A stretch of 64,000 nt of DNA from Paenibacillus borealis (GCF_000758665.1 NZ_CP009285.1:7068001-7132000); one strand, 5' to 3'; positions 1 to 9,767 are shown, counted from the first letter of the stretch. Notes: a model not told the origin generated them from the sequence alone. Translations and numbers: made by a program.

Positions 1-10
1 GCATCAAATA

Positions 11-63
11 AAAAATCTCTATCCCCGCTTGTTTTGCCAAACCGGCCGGGGATAGAGATTTTT
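11..63 (-). terminator. Rho-independent terminator after the YesN regulator
   Basis: Two 17-base arms (11-27 and 47-63) pair perfectly around a loop of about 19 bases. Each arm begins or ends with an A/T run, so on the minus strand the stem closes with a U tract. It lies just past the stop of the response regulator gene at 83. Confidence 0.85.
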
Positions 64-82
64 GCTGTGCGCCCTCTAGGCG

Positions 83-1687
83 TTATAACGCATTGCACCG
101 GGGGCCGAACAAGGTTTCTTTATATTCCGAGGGCGTCATTCCATAGTATTTTTTGTACACCTGCCCGAAGTATTTGCCGTCCGCGAACCCGACCCGGCGG
201 GCAACTTCCAGTACGGTCAAACGCCGGCTGCCGGTGAGTAATTGCTTGGCCTTTTCCACCCGTTTGAGCGACAGGTATTCGTTAAAGTTAGTCCCCAGCT
301 CTTTTTTAAAAATTCTGCTGAGATGGCTGGCGCTCACATGGAACAAGTCTGCAACCAATTGAAGATTCAGCTCGGCTTCGGCATAATGATCATCCACATA
401 CCGGGCGATCCGCTCCGCCAGGCTTCTTCCCATCGCTTCTTCCTTCCTCCATAACGCCTCCTCGCAGGCCAGGGCCGTAATCCGGCTTAACAGGTCCGTA
501 TATTCTTCAAAGGTCCGCAGTCCGGCGATTCCCGCAATGGCTTCCGTGATTTGGTCCTTTATCTTCCACTCCGGCACATGCTTGGACAGGCCGAGCAGGA
601 AGTCAAGACAGCTGTTCAGGGCGATACTTTTATTCCTGCCGGCTCTAATGCCGGCCGTGAATTCGTCCAAATACCGTTTCGCTTTCGGCTCGTCGCCGTC
701 ACAGATCGCCTCAAACCATTCCGCATCCATGCGGCCCAAGGGCGGCTTGCCAGAGCTGCACTGAAGTGCATCCTGCAGCTTTGGCATCAGACTTCCCCAG
801 AACAATTGGGTCTCGAGCAGCTTGAGCGCATGCTGGAAGGAGCTGTACAGCTCGCTGATTTCCCGGAAGTTGGTGCCAATGCCGACGCTGATTTGCTTTT
901 TTAAATACATTTCGATGTTCTCCAGACATTCGGTTGTCGCTTCTACCACTCTTTTGCGGATAATCACCTGCTGCAAGGCGGGATCGGACTTGACGACGAC
1001 AACACTCTTCCCTTCCATATCAACGATGGAGGTCGCCATTTGGAAGCGGAGGTACGTTTCATTCACTATATTGTTGACGGCATACTGGTACAGGGAGGCA
1101 TACTCTTCATAAGAAAGATCCGAGGGATTATACATCTCAAACACCACGACCACACCGCAGCCGAGCTGGATGCCGTAATCCTTCAGCTTTGTACGCATAG
1201 CGGCAATATCCTTATTGCCGTTCACAATCACATTCATGAGGATGCCCGCCTCCACGATGTCCGCGTTCTCCCGCTTGGAGTCACTGGCCGCCTGCAGCAG
1301 AGAAGCCCTCTTGCCGTTGATCCTGTCCACCGCCTTAAGAATGCAGGCATTCAGGTCGGGAATCTTGATTGGCTTGAGCAGATAATCGAATACTTGATGC
1401 CTTACTGCGGTACGGGCATAGTCGAATTCACTGTATCCGCTGAGGAGAATCGTGATCATCCCCGGATAATGACGCTTGATATGCTCGGCCAGCTCCAGCC
1501 CGTTCATCCCGGGCATCTTGATGTCAGTAATGACGATATCCGGCTTAAAGCGTTCAATGACTTCCAGGCCTTCCAGTCCGTTGGCGGCCGTCCCGCATAC
1601 TGTGCAGTTCAGCTTGCTCCAGTCTACCTTCTCGCTCAGCCCCCGGCTTACGATGTCTTCATCATCCACAATCACGATTTTATACAA
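83..1687 (-). CDS. YesN-type response regulator (REC plus AraC HTH)
   Basis: This is a cytoplasmic transcription regulator of the YesN family. An N-terminal receiver domain has the acidic pocket VDDE and the phospho-acceptor Asp in the TDIKMPG motif (residue 55 from the start used here). A long linker follows, then a C-terminal AraC-type double helix-turn-helix over roughly the last 100 residues. I place the start at TTG 1687, preceded by AAGGTGG at good spacing; the protein then begins MYKIVIVDDE, as is usual. An ATG at 1705 has no visible ribosome binding site. The TTG overlaps the stop of the upstream kinase, so the two are translationally coupled. It probably controls the adjacent CUT2 importer operon in response to the cognate kinase, but no target site is identified. 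Confidence 0.93.
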   Translation of the reverse strand: MYKIVIVDDEDIVSRGLSEKVDWSKLNCTVCGTAANGLEGLEVIERFKPDIVITDIKMPGMNGLELAEHIKRHYPGMITILLSGYSEFDYARTAVRHQVFDYLLKPIKIPDLNACILKAVDRINGKRASLLQAASDSKRENADIVEAGILMNVIVNGNKDIAAMRTKLKDYGIQLGCGVVVVFEMYNPSDLSYEEYASLYQYAVNNIVNETYLRFQMATSIVDMEGKSVVVVKSDPALQQVIIRKRVVEATTECLENIEMYLKKQISVGIGTNFREISELYSSFQHALKLLETQLFWGSLMPKLQDALQCSSGKPPLGRMDAEWFEAICDGDEPKAKRYLDEFTAGIRAGRNKSIALNSCLDFLLGLSKHVPEWKIKDQITEAIAGIAGLRTFEEYTDLLSRITALACEEALWRKEEAMGRSLAERIARYVDDHYAEAELNLQLVADLFHVSASHLSRIFKKELGTNFNEYLSLKRVEKAKQLLTGSRRLTVLEVARRVGFADGKYFGQVYKKYYGMTPSEYKETLFGPRCNAL

Positions 1688-3473
1688 TATTCTTCCCACC
1701 TTCATCCGCAGTATTGGGAGGCGCAGTTACATTCTCCATTACAGGCACTATAATCTCGACAATGGTACCGCTGCCCGGCATGCCGTTGATCGTCAGACCG
1801 TAGCTTTCGCCGAACAGCATTTGAATCCGTTTGTGTACGTTTCTCATTCCGTTGCCTGTCCCTTTGGCACTGCCGAGGTCCACCTCGCCCGTGAATTCCA
1901 GCAGCCGGTCCCGCTTCTGTGCCTCGATCCCGACACCGTCATCAATCACCCGGAATCTTACGCTCCCACCATCCATGATCCCGATTATGCTCAGGTTGCC
2001 CGGACCGACTTTATTCTCCAGCCCGTGCACGAACGAATTCTCCACAATCGGCTGCAAAATAAACCTGGGAATCCATAGCTCCGCAATGTCGTCGTCCATG
2101 TGGATTGAAACCGTGATCCGGCTCTCAAAACGGGTCTTCTGAATAGCCAAATAAGCATTGATATATTCCAGCTCCGAGCGGACCGGCACCATTTCCCGGT
2201 GATCGGCCAGGTTGGCCTTTAACAGCTGCGCCAGGGAGATGGTCACATTCTCGATCTTGTCATTCTCACCGTACATGGACAGCCAGCGGATCGTATCCAG
2301 CGTATTGTACAGAAAATGGGGATTAATCTGGGCCTTAAGCGCCCGGTATTCGGATTCACGCTGGGCCAGCTCCTTCTGGTACACCTCGGAGATCAAATAA
2401 TTGATCTTGCCCATCATCTGGTTGAAGCTGCGCCCGAGCCGCCCGAACTCATCCCTCCGGCTGATTCTGACCTGCTGATCGAAACGGTCTGTCTCCACCT
2501 GATCCATAACCTGCTTCAGCGCGTGGAGCGGAGCGATTAAGCGGCTGGTCGTGAACCAGGTCAAGAGGATGCCCAGCAGCACGCCGATCACTCCGATCGC
2601 GGTGATCCAGCGTCCGATCAGTTCCGTGCCTTTGGAGATTTCCTTAAGCGGCACAAGCGAGACTACTCTCCACCCTTCCTGGGCGGATACAAAGGTTGTG
2701 AACAGCATTTTTCCATACGGCTCCATATTCAATAAAGAAGGCCCCTCGGCGGATTGCAATTTCGCGCGGCGGAGCAGATCCTCCACGTGGATATCGGGAA
2801 CCTCGCTGCTGCTGACAACGATACGATCCTGCTCATCAAACACATAGCTGTAGCGGTAAGGCTCGGATTGCAGGCGCTGCTTTAAATAATCGTCCTTGAG
2901 CGAAATGGTAATATAACCGAGCATCTTGAGCGAATCCCGTTCCCGGATGGCTCTTTCGATATAAATAACCCCTTTGTTGACCCTCCAGGTGATTCTTCCC
3001 ACCGTGTCATAACGCTGTTTCTTCAGCTCGGACTGCACATCGTCCTTATTATTCACAAGCCCGGAAGTGTTATAGTTCAGCTTGACCAGGAACTGCTGCG
3101 TATTGAAGAGATAGACGGTTTCCAGCTTATCGGTGGAGTACAGGATTTTGGAAACGACCAGCTGTTCCAGCGAGCTTAACTTCTCATATGTAAGCTGGTT
3201 CGTCTGCAGCAGCATAGACTGGATTTCTGAATCTTCGGTAATGCTGTCCATCAGCTTGCCCATATACGAAATGGCATCGTCCATATTCTCGCTGATAAAT
3301 TGCACCTTCTGGGCATCATTTGCCTTGGCGTCATTCAGATGAAAATTAATGGAAACGGCGTAAGTGACAATCTCGATGATAGCGATTACAAGAATTAGCA
3401 TAACTACAACCATCAGAATCATCTTGCGCTTTACACTGGAAGACAGGTAGGTTAGCAGTGCGCGCTTCAACAT
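1680..3473 (-). CDS. YesM-type sensor histidine kinase
   Basis: This is a membrane sensor kinase partnered with the YesN regulator that follows. A transmembrane segment lies near residues 16-41 and a second near 285-310, bracketing an extracellular sensor domain of about 240 residues. A HAMP linker follows, then the histidine kinase core with the AQINPHFLYN motif carrying the phospho-His, and an HATPase domain with the glycine-rich GTGNGMRNV box. Length (597 residues) is typical of the family. It sits 195 bases downstream of the importer operon, behind a terminator, so it may have its own promoter. The sensed molecule is probably a sugar or the ligand of the neighbouring binding protein; that is inference. 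Confidence 0.93.
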   Translation of the reverse strand: MLKRALLTYLSSSVKRKMILMVVVMLILVIAIIEIVTYAVSINFHLNDAKANDAQKVQFISENMDDAISYMGKLMDSITEDSEIQSMLLQTNQLTYEKLSSLEQLVVSKILYSTDKLETVYLFNTQQFLVKLNYNTSGLVNNKDDVQSELKKQRYDTVGRITWRVNKGVIYIERAIRERDSLKMLGYITISLKDDYLKQRLQSEPYRYSYVFDEQDRIVVSSSEVPDIHVEDLLRRAKLQSAEGPSLLNMEPYGKMLFTTFVSAQEGWRVVSLVPLKEISKGTELIGRWITAIGVIGVLLGILLTWFTTSRLIAPLHALKQVMDQVETDRFDQQVRISRRDEFGRLGRSFNQMMGKINYLISEVYQKELAQRESEYRALKAQINPHFLYNTLDTIRWLSMYGENDKIENVTISLAQLLKANLADHREMVPVRSELEYINAYLAIQKTRFESRITVSIHMDDDIAELWIPRFILQPIVENSFVHGLENKVGPGNLSIIGIMDGGSVRFRVIDDGVGIEAQKRDRLLEFTGEVDLGSAKGTGNGMRNVHKRIQMLFGESYGLTINGMPGSGTIVEIIVPVMENVTAPPNTADEGGKNIV

Positions 3474-3596
3474 CCAGCAGCTCCTTCAAACATAGGTTGT
3501 ACCTATATTACCAAGAATCCTTTTACATGTTAATAAACAAAATTAACCTGCCTGCCGCAAATCCAACACGGATCGCCTTTATACTCCATACAGTGA

Positions 3597-3632
3597 AAAC
3601 AGCCGAACGTCCCATGATGCGGACCGTCCGGC
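3597..3632 (-). terminator. Terminator closing the CUT2 importer operon
   Basis: A stem of about 12 pairs (3602-3613 with 3621-3632, one G-U pair) has a 7-base loop and a short U-rich tail (TGTTTTC) on the minus strand. It separates the last permease gene from the histidine kinase gene. Confidence 0.6.
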
Positions 3633-3668
3633 CTGTACTCTTGTGCACATTCGCTATGCGTCTTTCGC

Positions 3669-4616
3669 TCACGAAGCTTCCGCAGCTGCGGATTTCGATT
3701 TCACCATCCGGGAAATCGCCAGGGCGGCCAGTATAATGATCAGTCCCCGCACGATCGGTTGGACAAAGGATGAGATGTTCAGCAGATTCATGATGTTCAT
3801 GACAACAGCGAAAATGAGCAGTCCGATGAAGCTTCCGCCGATCGTGCCGCGGCCTCCGGTTAGGCTGGTTCCCCCGACAATCACGACGGCGATGGCCACC
3901 AGCTCAAATTGAAAGCCCGAGCGCGGTTCACCCATGCCGATCCGGGAAGTAATCAGCAGCCCGGCCAGGGCGGCAAGAACGCCGCTAATGATATATACGA
4001 TCACCTTGACGCGCTCAACCTTGATCCCGAACAACCGGGATGTCTCTTCCCCGCCGCCGACAGCCAGCACATGTCTGCCAAACGGCGTACGATTTAGAAC
4101 GAAATATCCGAGGACGAACACTACTACGACATAGACGGCGGGAAGCGGAATGCCCAGCAAACTTCCGTTCGCTATATTCGAAAACGCAGGTGTCACCGTT
4201 CCGATAATCGGCCCGCCGTTCGTGTACCAGAGAGCAACGGCCCGGAAGATCGCCATCGTAGCCAGCGTCGCCATAAAAGGCTCGACCCGGAATTTCGTCA
4301 GCACGACTCCGTTGAGCGCACCGACAAGAGCGCCGATCAGGATCACCACAGTCAGAATGCCCCACACGCCCAAATGCTGCGTATTGGCGCTGACGACCGC
4401 CGTTAAAGCCACAACGGATCCGACCGAAAGATCGATCCCCCCCGTAAGAATTACAAGTGTCATACCCACGGCAATGAGCGCACTTTCCGCACTGTATTGC
4501 AGCAAATTCATCAGATTGGCGTACGTCAGGAACTTATCGGACAGCAGTGAACCTACGATCATTAACAGGATGAGGGTTGCCAGCGGAAGATAGCTTCTCC
4601 ATTTCGCCATATTCAT
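3669..4616 (-). CDS. CUT2 (ribose-type) ABC importer permease
   Basis: This is an integral membrane permease of the RbsC/BPD_transp_2 family, 315 residues with about eight to ten hydrophobic segments. The signatures TGGIDLSVGSV (near residue 60) and the late VGGTSLTGGRGT loop are those of ribose, galactose and xylose permeases. Its start overlaps the stop of the upstream ATPase gene by four bases (ATGA). It is one of two permeases in the operon, the other being at 6139-7101, which suggests a heterodimeric channel. The substrate cannot be read from the sequence. Confidence 0.93.
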   Translation of the reverse strand: MNMAKWRSYLPLATLILLMIVGSLLSDKFLTYANLMNLLQYSAESALIAVGMTLVILTGGIDLSVGSVVALTAVVSANTQHLGVWGILTVVILIGALVGALNGVVLTKFRVEPFMATLATMAIFRAVALWYTNGGPIIGTVTPAFSNIANGSLLGIPLPAVYVVVVFVLGYFVLNRTPFGRHVLAVGGGEETSRLFGIKVERVKVIVYIISGVLAALAGLLITSRIGMGEPRSGFQFELVAIAVVIVGGTSLTGGRGTIGGSFIGLLIFAVVMNIMNLLNISSFVQPIVRGLIIILAALAISRMVKSKSAAAEAS

Positions 4617-6103
4617 TTCACCTCCTGCAGTGCGTATTCCATAATTTTCTCTTCGGATGCTTCGTCCCGCTGCAGCTCGCCGGTAATGGTTCCGCCGGAG
4701 AAGACGAGAATCCGGTCACACATTCCCAGAAGCTCGGGAAGCTCGGAGGAGACCATGATCAGGGACAGACCCTGGCTCAGCAGCTTGTTGATTTCCTGGT
4801 AAATTTCCATCTTGGCCCCGACATCCACACCCCGGGTAGGCTCTTCGAGAATAAGAATTTTATACTTGTCCAGGAGCCAGCGTCCGATAAGCGCCTTCTG
4901 CTGGTTGCCCCCGCTGAGAGAGCGGATCGGCGCCTTAATGTTCTTCGGTCTCACCGACAGCTGCTGCACCAATTCATTGGCCTGCCTGCTTTCCTTCGGC
5001 TCACTGATCAGACCGAACGTTCTGAACTTGCGCAGCGAAGTAATGGACATATTGGTCCGCACACTTAAATTCAGAAATAACCCTTGCGTCTTACGGTCCT
5101 CCGGCACAAATGCAATCCCTTCCGCAATGCACTGCCGCGGATTTCTCGGAGCGAACGGCTTGCCGTCCAGCACCATCTTACCCGAATAGCCTTTGATCAG
5201 CCCGAACAGTACTTTAGTCAAAATATTTCCGCCCGAGCCCGCCAATCCGGCAATGCCGAGAATTTCGCGTTTGTTCAGGCTTAAGCTCACATTATGCAGC
5301 AACTCCGGCACATTCAAATCAGAAATCTCCAGCACTTTGGCACCGATCTGTTCCGTGTTCACAGGATAATATTCATTCAGCTCCCGCCCGATCATCAGCT
5401 GGACGAGCCGCGCTTCATCCGTATCCTTGATATCCATCGTTTTTACATGCTGTCCGTCCCTCAGAACGGTAACCCGGTCAGCCATGGCGAAAATTTCCCG
5501 CAGCCGGTGCGAAATATAGATGATCGTTACCTTTCTTTTTCTGAGCTCGGCAATCGTCTTGAACAGCACAGCCAGCTCGTCTTCGTTCAGGTTCGCGGAA
5601 GGTTCATCCATAATCAGCAGCTCCGCGTTGAACGAGACGGCTCTGGCGATCTCGACCATCTTCCGTTCCGAGATGCTCAGCTCTTCCATTTTCTTATAAG
5701 GATCAATCTTGATGTCGAGATTGTTCAGCAGCTCTCCCGCTTCCTTATACAGCGTCTTCCACTGCAGCAGGGAACCCTTTTGCGGTTCTCTCCCCAGATA
5801 AATATTCTCCGCCACCGACAGCGCGGGAATCTCCTGAATTTCCTGAAACAACGTGCTGACCCCGCTCTTCTGCGCCATATAAGGCGACAGGAACTTGACG
5901 GACTGGCCTTTAAAATGAACGTTGCCTTCCGAAGGCAAATGAACGCCGGATAATATTTTGATCAGGGTTGATTTGCCGGCCCCGTTCTCGCCGACAATCG
6001 CATGGAATTCCCCTTCGCTAATGTTCACGTTAATATCTTTCAGCGCATAATGATTGCCGAACTGCTTGGAGATTCCGTCTAATTTAAGGATGACATTATC
6101 CAT
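4613..6103 (-). CDS. CUT2 ABC importer ATP-binding protein (RbsA/MglA type)
   Basis: This double ATPase (496 residues) energises the two neighbouring permeases. The first half has Walker A GENGAGKST, Walker B LLIMDEPSA and a degenerate signature LSISERKMVEIARA. The second half has the usual degenerate Walker A of this family (GLAGSGGN), signature LSGGNQQKA and Walker B LILEEPTRGVD. That asymmetry is normal for RbsA/MglA proteins. It lies between the two permease genes with short spacing upstream and a four-base overlap downstream, so it belongs to the same transcript. Monosaccharides are the common cargo, but the M24-family enzyme in this operon leaves the cargo open. Confidence 0.95.
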   Translation of the reverse strand: MDNVILKLDGISKQFGNHYALKDINVNISEGEFHAIVGENGAGKSTLIKILSGVHLPSEGNVHFKGQSVKFLSPYMAQKSGVSTLFQEIQEIPALSVAENIYLGREPQKGSLLQWKTLYKEAGELLNNLDIKIDPYKKMEELSISERKMVEIARAVSFNAELLIMDEPSANLNEDELAVLFKTIAELRKRKVTIIYISHRLREIFAMADRVTVLRDGQHVKTMDIKDTDEARLVQLMIGRELNEYYPVNTEQIGAKVLEISDLNVPELLHNVSLSLNKREILGIAGLAGSGGNILTKVLFGLIKGYSGKMVLDGKPFAPRNPRQCIAEGIAFVPEDRKTQGLFLNLSVRTNMSITSLRKFRTFGLISEPKESRQANELVQQLSVRPKNIKAPIRSLSGGNQQKALIGRWLLDKYKILILEEPTRGVDVGAKMEIYQEINKLLSQGLSLIMVSSELPELLGMCDRILVFSGGTITGELQRDEASEEKIMEYALQEVK

Positions 6104-6138
6104 ATCGTTCCCTCTTTGTCATATACATGGATTTGTAG

Positions 6139-7101
6139 TTACTTGCGGTTCTTGGAAGCGGAAAAGACGACGGCAGCCAGAATGATGATGCCCAGAATGA
6201 ACTGCTGAATATAAGGATTCATGTTCAGGAATACGAGCAGATTAAACAGCAGCCCGGCGAGCAGAGCACCTAAAAATGCTCCCCAGATTGTGCCTTTTCC
6301 GCCGGATAAGCTGGCTCCGCCCACCACGACGGCGGCGATGGCGCTCAGCTCCATGCCTGTTGCTCCGCTGTTGCCGGACATCGGCTGATAAGCGCCGGTT
6401 CTGGAGGCAATCAGCAGGCCCGCTATCGCGGCGAACAATCCGGACAGCGCATAAACGCTCAGCTGTACTTTTTTAACGTTGATGCCCGAGTTATAAGCCG
6501 CCACCCGGTTGGACCCTACACTGTAGATCTGCCGCCCAAAGATCGTTTTGTTCAGCATAATGAACCCGATAATGTATAACACCAGCATGATAATGACGGG
6601 ATTGGGAATAGCCCCGATGTACCCCCCGCCAATGGAAAGAAAGCTGTCGCTCGCGTCTCCGCTGATGCCTTTGCCTTTCGTCATAAACAGCGTGGTTCCG
6701 TCGATAATTACCTTGGTCCCGAGCGTTACGATGAATGGCTGCAGCTTCCCGAAGGTAATCAGCATGCCGTTAATGAGACCGAGGAACAAACCCAGTGCCA
6801 GGACAACAATCACGATTACAACGGTTGGCGCCTGCAGCTGAACGAGCATAATGGCCGTTAAACTTACCGCCTGCATCACAGAACCCACCGACAGGTCAAT
6901 GCCGCCGATCAGTACCGTCAGCAGCATCCCGATCGACACGATGGCCGGATAGGAGATCTGCCGCAGCAGATTTGAGAAGTTATAGGAAGTGAAGAACTCC
7001 GGTGAGAAGATTGGAGAGATTAATGTGACGATTACGATAAACAGCAGCAGCAGCGTCTCTTCCTGTTTCAAGAGCGTACGGGCTTTCTGAATGGTTTCCA
7101 T
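6139..7101 (-). CDS. CUT2 ABC importer permease (first of two)
   Basis: This is a second RbsC-like permease (320 residues, polytopic) with the family motifs IGGIDLSVGSVMQ near residue 65 and VGGASLSGGKGT near 260. It is clearly paralogous to the permease at 3669-4616 but diverged, so the two probably form a heterodimer. It follows the peptidase-like gene after a 90-base gap that holds a strong hairpin. Confidence 0.93.
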   Translation of the reverse strand: METIQKARTLLKQEETLLLLFIVIVTLISPIFSPEFFTSYNFSNLLRQISYPAIVSIGMLLTVLIGGIDLSVGSVMQAVSLTAIMLVQLQAPTVVIVIVVLALGLFLGLINGMLITFGKLQPFIVTLGTKVIIDGTTLFMTKGKGISGDASDSFLSIGGGYIGAIPNPVIIMLVLYIIGFIMLNKTIFGRQIYSVGSNRVAAYNSGINVKKVQLSVYALSGLFAAIAGLLIASRTGAYQPMSGNSGATGMELSAIAAVVVGGASLSGGKGTIWGAFLGALLAGLLFNLLVFLNMNPYIQQFILGIIILAAVVFSASKNRK

Positions 7102-7130
7102 CTGCCTGATTCCCCTTTATTTAATGGGAC

Positions 7131-7177
7131 AATGATGGCTTTGCTTACTGACGCTTAACTGAGGCAAAGCCATCATT
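7131..7177 (-). other. Intercistronic hairpin without a U tract
   Basis: Two perfect 14-base arms (7131-7144 and 7164-7177) enclose a 19-base loop between the M24 gene and the first permease gene. No run of U follows on either strand, so it looks more like an mRNA stabiliser or attenuating hairpin that lets binding-protein mRNA outnumber permease mRNA than a full terminator. Confidence 0.6.
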
Positions 7178-7191
7178 GCTATTCTCAAATT

Positions 7192-8358
7192 TTAATCCTG
7201 GTACCAGTTGCAGACATACGGATGATTGGTCAGCGACTCCGGTCCGTCTTTGCGGATCACAACTGTATCTTCTACACGGGTACCGGCATATCCGGGAATG
7301 AGCAGAGTAATTTCAAAAGCGATCGTCTGGTTCTCGACCAGAATATCCTGGCTGTCCGGGCCTACTACCGGAATTTCCTCCTCCGGATCCATGCCAGTGG
7401 AGTGGGCGCAGCCCCGGCCTTCACCGGCCATATGCGGATATCCTTCGCGCTTCAGCACTTCGTTGGCGGCCACATCGGCCTCCGCGCCGGTCATACCCGG
7501 TCTCAGAGCGGACATTCCCGCTCTCCATGCTTCCAGGCAGGTATCGAGCAGGCGCTGTTTCTCCGCATCCACCTTGCCGTAAGCTACACCACGCGCCATA
7601 TCGGACGAATATCCGTTATAACGGCAGCCGATATCGATGAGGATCGTGTCGCCTTTGACAATTTCGCGGTCACGCGGGCGGGCCAGGAAGAAGTCCCCGG
7701 AGTTCGGTCCCGACTGGACCATCATATCGAACGAGACGGTGTCCGCACCGCTCGCGAACATGTGCGCCATCGCTTGACGCGTCACTTCTCTCTCGGTCAG
7801 GCGTTCGGTGGCGAGCAGCTCGTGGATTTTTTCAATCCCCATGTCCGCCAGTCGGCCGGCTACTTTCATATTACGGATTTCCGTTTCGCTCTTAATCGAT
7901 TTCAGGTACTCGATAATATTGGTCTTCTGCAACACCGAGGTTGGATTCAGGCTGTCGCGGATCGTCTCATAGAATTCAAGCGCGCAGTATTTCGAGCCGC
8001 TGAGGCCGATTTTGGCAGAATTTCTGCCTTTCTGGAAATCCTTCAGCACATTGCCGAGCTCCTGGCGGATGCCTCTTACATCGGAGAACCATGTCTCGTC
8101 GGCGGCATAGGATACCAGACTGCCTTCCGCGAACAGCGTAGGTTCGCCGTCAAGCGGGATAAACACCATAGCAGGATATGGGAATACCCCGTCAAATGCG
8201 CGATAGTTGGCTAACCAGCGGACATTGCTCATACGGTACGAGTCTGAATAAACCAGCAGCCCGTCCAGGCCTTCCGCTTCCATTTTCACTCTTGCCTTCT
8301 GCAAACGTTCCTTGTACTCGGTTACCGGAATTTCCTGCAATACGTCTTCAAAGCCCAT
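7192..8358 (-). CDS. M24 (Xaa-Pro aminopeptidase/creatinase) family hydrolase
   Basis: This is a cytoplasmic pita-bread-fold enzyme of 388 residues: a creatinase-like N-terminal domain (about 1-150) then the M24 catalytic domain. All five metal ligands expected of the peptidase members are present: D242, D253, H319, E349 and E363. M24 includes proline aminopeptidases, which need these metals, and non-peptidases such as creatinase and the DMSP lyase DddP. Sequence alone does not decide which applies. It is embedded in a sugar-type importer operon between the binding protein and the first permease, so the imported compound may be its substrate, for example a peptide, amide or sugar-amine conjugate. 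That is inference. Confidence 0.85.
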   Translation of the reverse strand: MGFEDVLQEIPVTEYKERLQKARVKMEAEGLDGLLVYSDSYRMSNVRWLANYRAFDGVFPYPAMVFIPLDGEPTLFAEGSLVSYAADETWFSDVRGIRQELGNVLKDFQKGRNSAKIGLSGSKYCALEFYETIRDSLNPTSVLQKTNIIEYLKSIKSETEIRNMKVAGRLADMGIEKIHELLATERLTEREVTRQAMAHMFASGADTVSFDMMVQSGPNSGDFFLARPRDREIVKGDTILIDIGCRYNGYSSDMARGVAYGKVDAEKQRLLDTCLEAWRAGMSALRPGMTGAEADVAANEVLKREGYPHMAGEGRGCAHSTGMDPEEEIPVVGPDSQDILVENQTIAFEITLLIPGYAGTRVEDTVVIRKDGPESLTNHPYVCNWYQD

Positions 8359-8411
8359 GATGAATTCCTCCTGAATTTATAATTGGATTGGTCTTGGCGG
8401 ATATGTTTCTT

Positions 8412-9425
8412 TTAGAACGTTGAATTCGGATCGTAGAAGTCATCGACATTCGACTTGTCGATTACAGGAGAGTCCAGAATCACTCTCTTCTGAATCTCTT
8501 TGCCGTTCGCCGCATCGATCGCCAGCTTCACAGCCGTCTCGAAGCTCCATTCATTTTTCACGGACATCATCAGCTCATCCGTGTTCTTGATCTTCTCCAG
8601 CGCTTCCTTCTGGGAGTCCATACTGACCACCTTGATCTCGCTCATCCGGTTTGCTTTCTTAATGGCTTCAATCGCGCCGAGCGCCATCTCATCATTCTGG
8701 GCGAACACGAAGTCAATCTTGCTGTTGGCCTGCAAAATATTCGTCATCACCTGCATCGCAGGCAGCCGCAGCCATTCTCCGGATTGCTCCGCCACGATCT
8801 TGATATCCGGATACTTTTGGATCTCCGGCATGAACCCCTGCGTACGAAGCTGGGAGTTGGTCGACTCGACGACACCGTTGAGGATGACCAGATTGCCCTT
8901 TTGGCCCATCTTGTCGGCAATGTACTTCGCCGCCTGCTGGCCCATCGTCACCTCATCCGAAGCAACGAATGTCGTATAGGGAATGCTGTCATCGTCCGGT
9001 ACTCCGGAGGCTGCGATAATCAGCGGGATGCCCGCTCTTTCCGCTTCCTTGTATGCGGGGTAGATCGCGTTGCCCGACAGGCTGCTCACGATAAGGGCAT
9101 CGACATTGCGGGCGATCAGGCTCTCGATGTTGGCGATTTCCTTGTTTGCGTCCCCTTGTCCATCTGTCACAATAATCTCAACCCCGAGATCGGCGGCTGC
9201 CTTCTTTGCCGTATCTACGTTGGCAATCCGGAACGGGTGATTCATGACCGTCTGCGAGAAACCGATTACAATTTTTCCGTCTCCCGATTTCCCGGATGAA
9301 TTGGAGCCTTCGGATGTACTGGCCGCTTCTGTCGTGCCTGCATTACCAGCCCCTCCGCCGCATCCTGTAACCGCTATCAAGAGCACTAAAAATAATGCCA
9401 ATACCGAAGTTTTTTTCTTCATCAT
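8412..9425 (-). CDS. CUT2 importer substrate-binding lipoprotein
   Basis: This is the extracellular binding protein (Peripla_BP_4, RbsB-like) of the operon. It begins MMKKKTSVLALFL, has a lipoprotein signal ending at the lipobox VTGC, then a Gly/Ser-rich tether, then the two-lobed fold starting KIVIGFSQ. I use ATG 9425 because AGGGGGA lies directly upstream; the open frame to 9698 is an artefact because the added residues precede the signal peptide. An A/T-rich -10-like TATAAT lies on the minus strand at 9499-9504 with no good -35, which fits activator control. Ligand unknown. Confidence 0.93.
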   Translation of the reverse strand: MMKKKTSVLALFLVLLIAVTGCGGGAGNAGTTEAASTSEGSNSSGKSGDGKIVIGFSQTVMNHPFRIANVDTAKKAAADLGVEIIVTDGQGDANKEIANIESLIARNVDALIVSSLSGNAIYPAYKEAERAGIPLIIAASGVPDDDSIPYTTFVASDEVTMGQQAAKYIADKMGQKGNLVILNGVVESTNSQLRTQGFMPEIQKYPDIKIVAEQSGEWLRLPAMQVMTNILQANSKIDFVFAQNDEMALGAIEAIKKANRMSEIKVVSMDSQKEALEKIKNTDELMMSVKNEWSFETAVKLAIDAANGKEIQKRVILDSPVIDKSNVDDFYDPNSTF

Positions 9426-9572
9426 TATTCCCCCTGTCATTAGTGTTGACCTAGCCGCCTTCCTCCTTCCAGTGTTTATAGCTTGTTGCCTTGAATTGAT
9501 TATATAATTAATCCCCGCCCGATTAAGGTTGAAAAAAATGACATCCGGGTCGAAAGTTTTGATGCCGGAGAG

Positions 9573-9615
9573 TAAAAAGCGCAAGGCCCAAGCCTTGTTC
9601 CGGCTTGGGCCTTGC
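9573..9615 (-). terminator. Terminator downstream of the SpoU methyltransferase gene
   Basis: A perfect 14-base stem (9581-9594 with 9602-9615, 7-base loop) is followed on the minus strand by GCGCTTTTTAC. It lies in the 342-base gap 9426-9767, which otherwise holds only the upstream region of the binding-protein gene. Confidence 0.8.
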
Positions 9616-9767
9616 TCTGATGCTGTCTTGAATTTTATCTGCCTGCTGTCATCTCTTCGCTGATAACGCCACCTGGTAAACCGGCTCGGCCGTCCCATGG
9701 CGTGCCGTTATGAAATGGTCATGGACCAATTGCCCTTCGGAGAAGGCATATCCGACAACAACTTAGT

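Noticed and set aside
1688..1705. ATG 1705 as start of the first YesN regulator
   Set aside because: It has no ribosome binding site. TTG 1687 has AAGGTGG upstream and gives the usual MYKIVIVDDE start.
9426..9698. N-terminal extension of the CUT2 binding protein
   Set aside because: It would bury the lipoprotein signal peptide 91 residues inside the protein and reads through the upstream region. ATG 9425 has a proper ribosome binding site.
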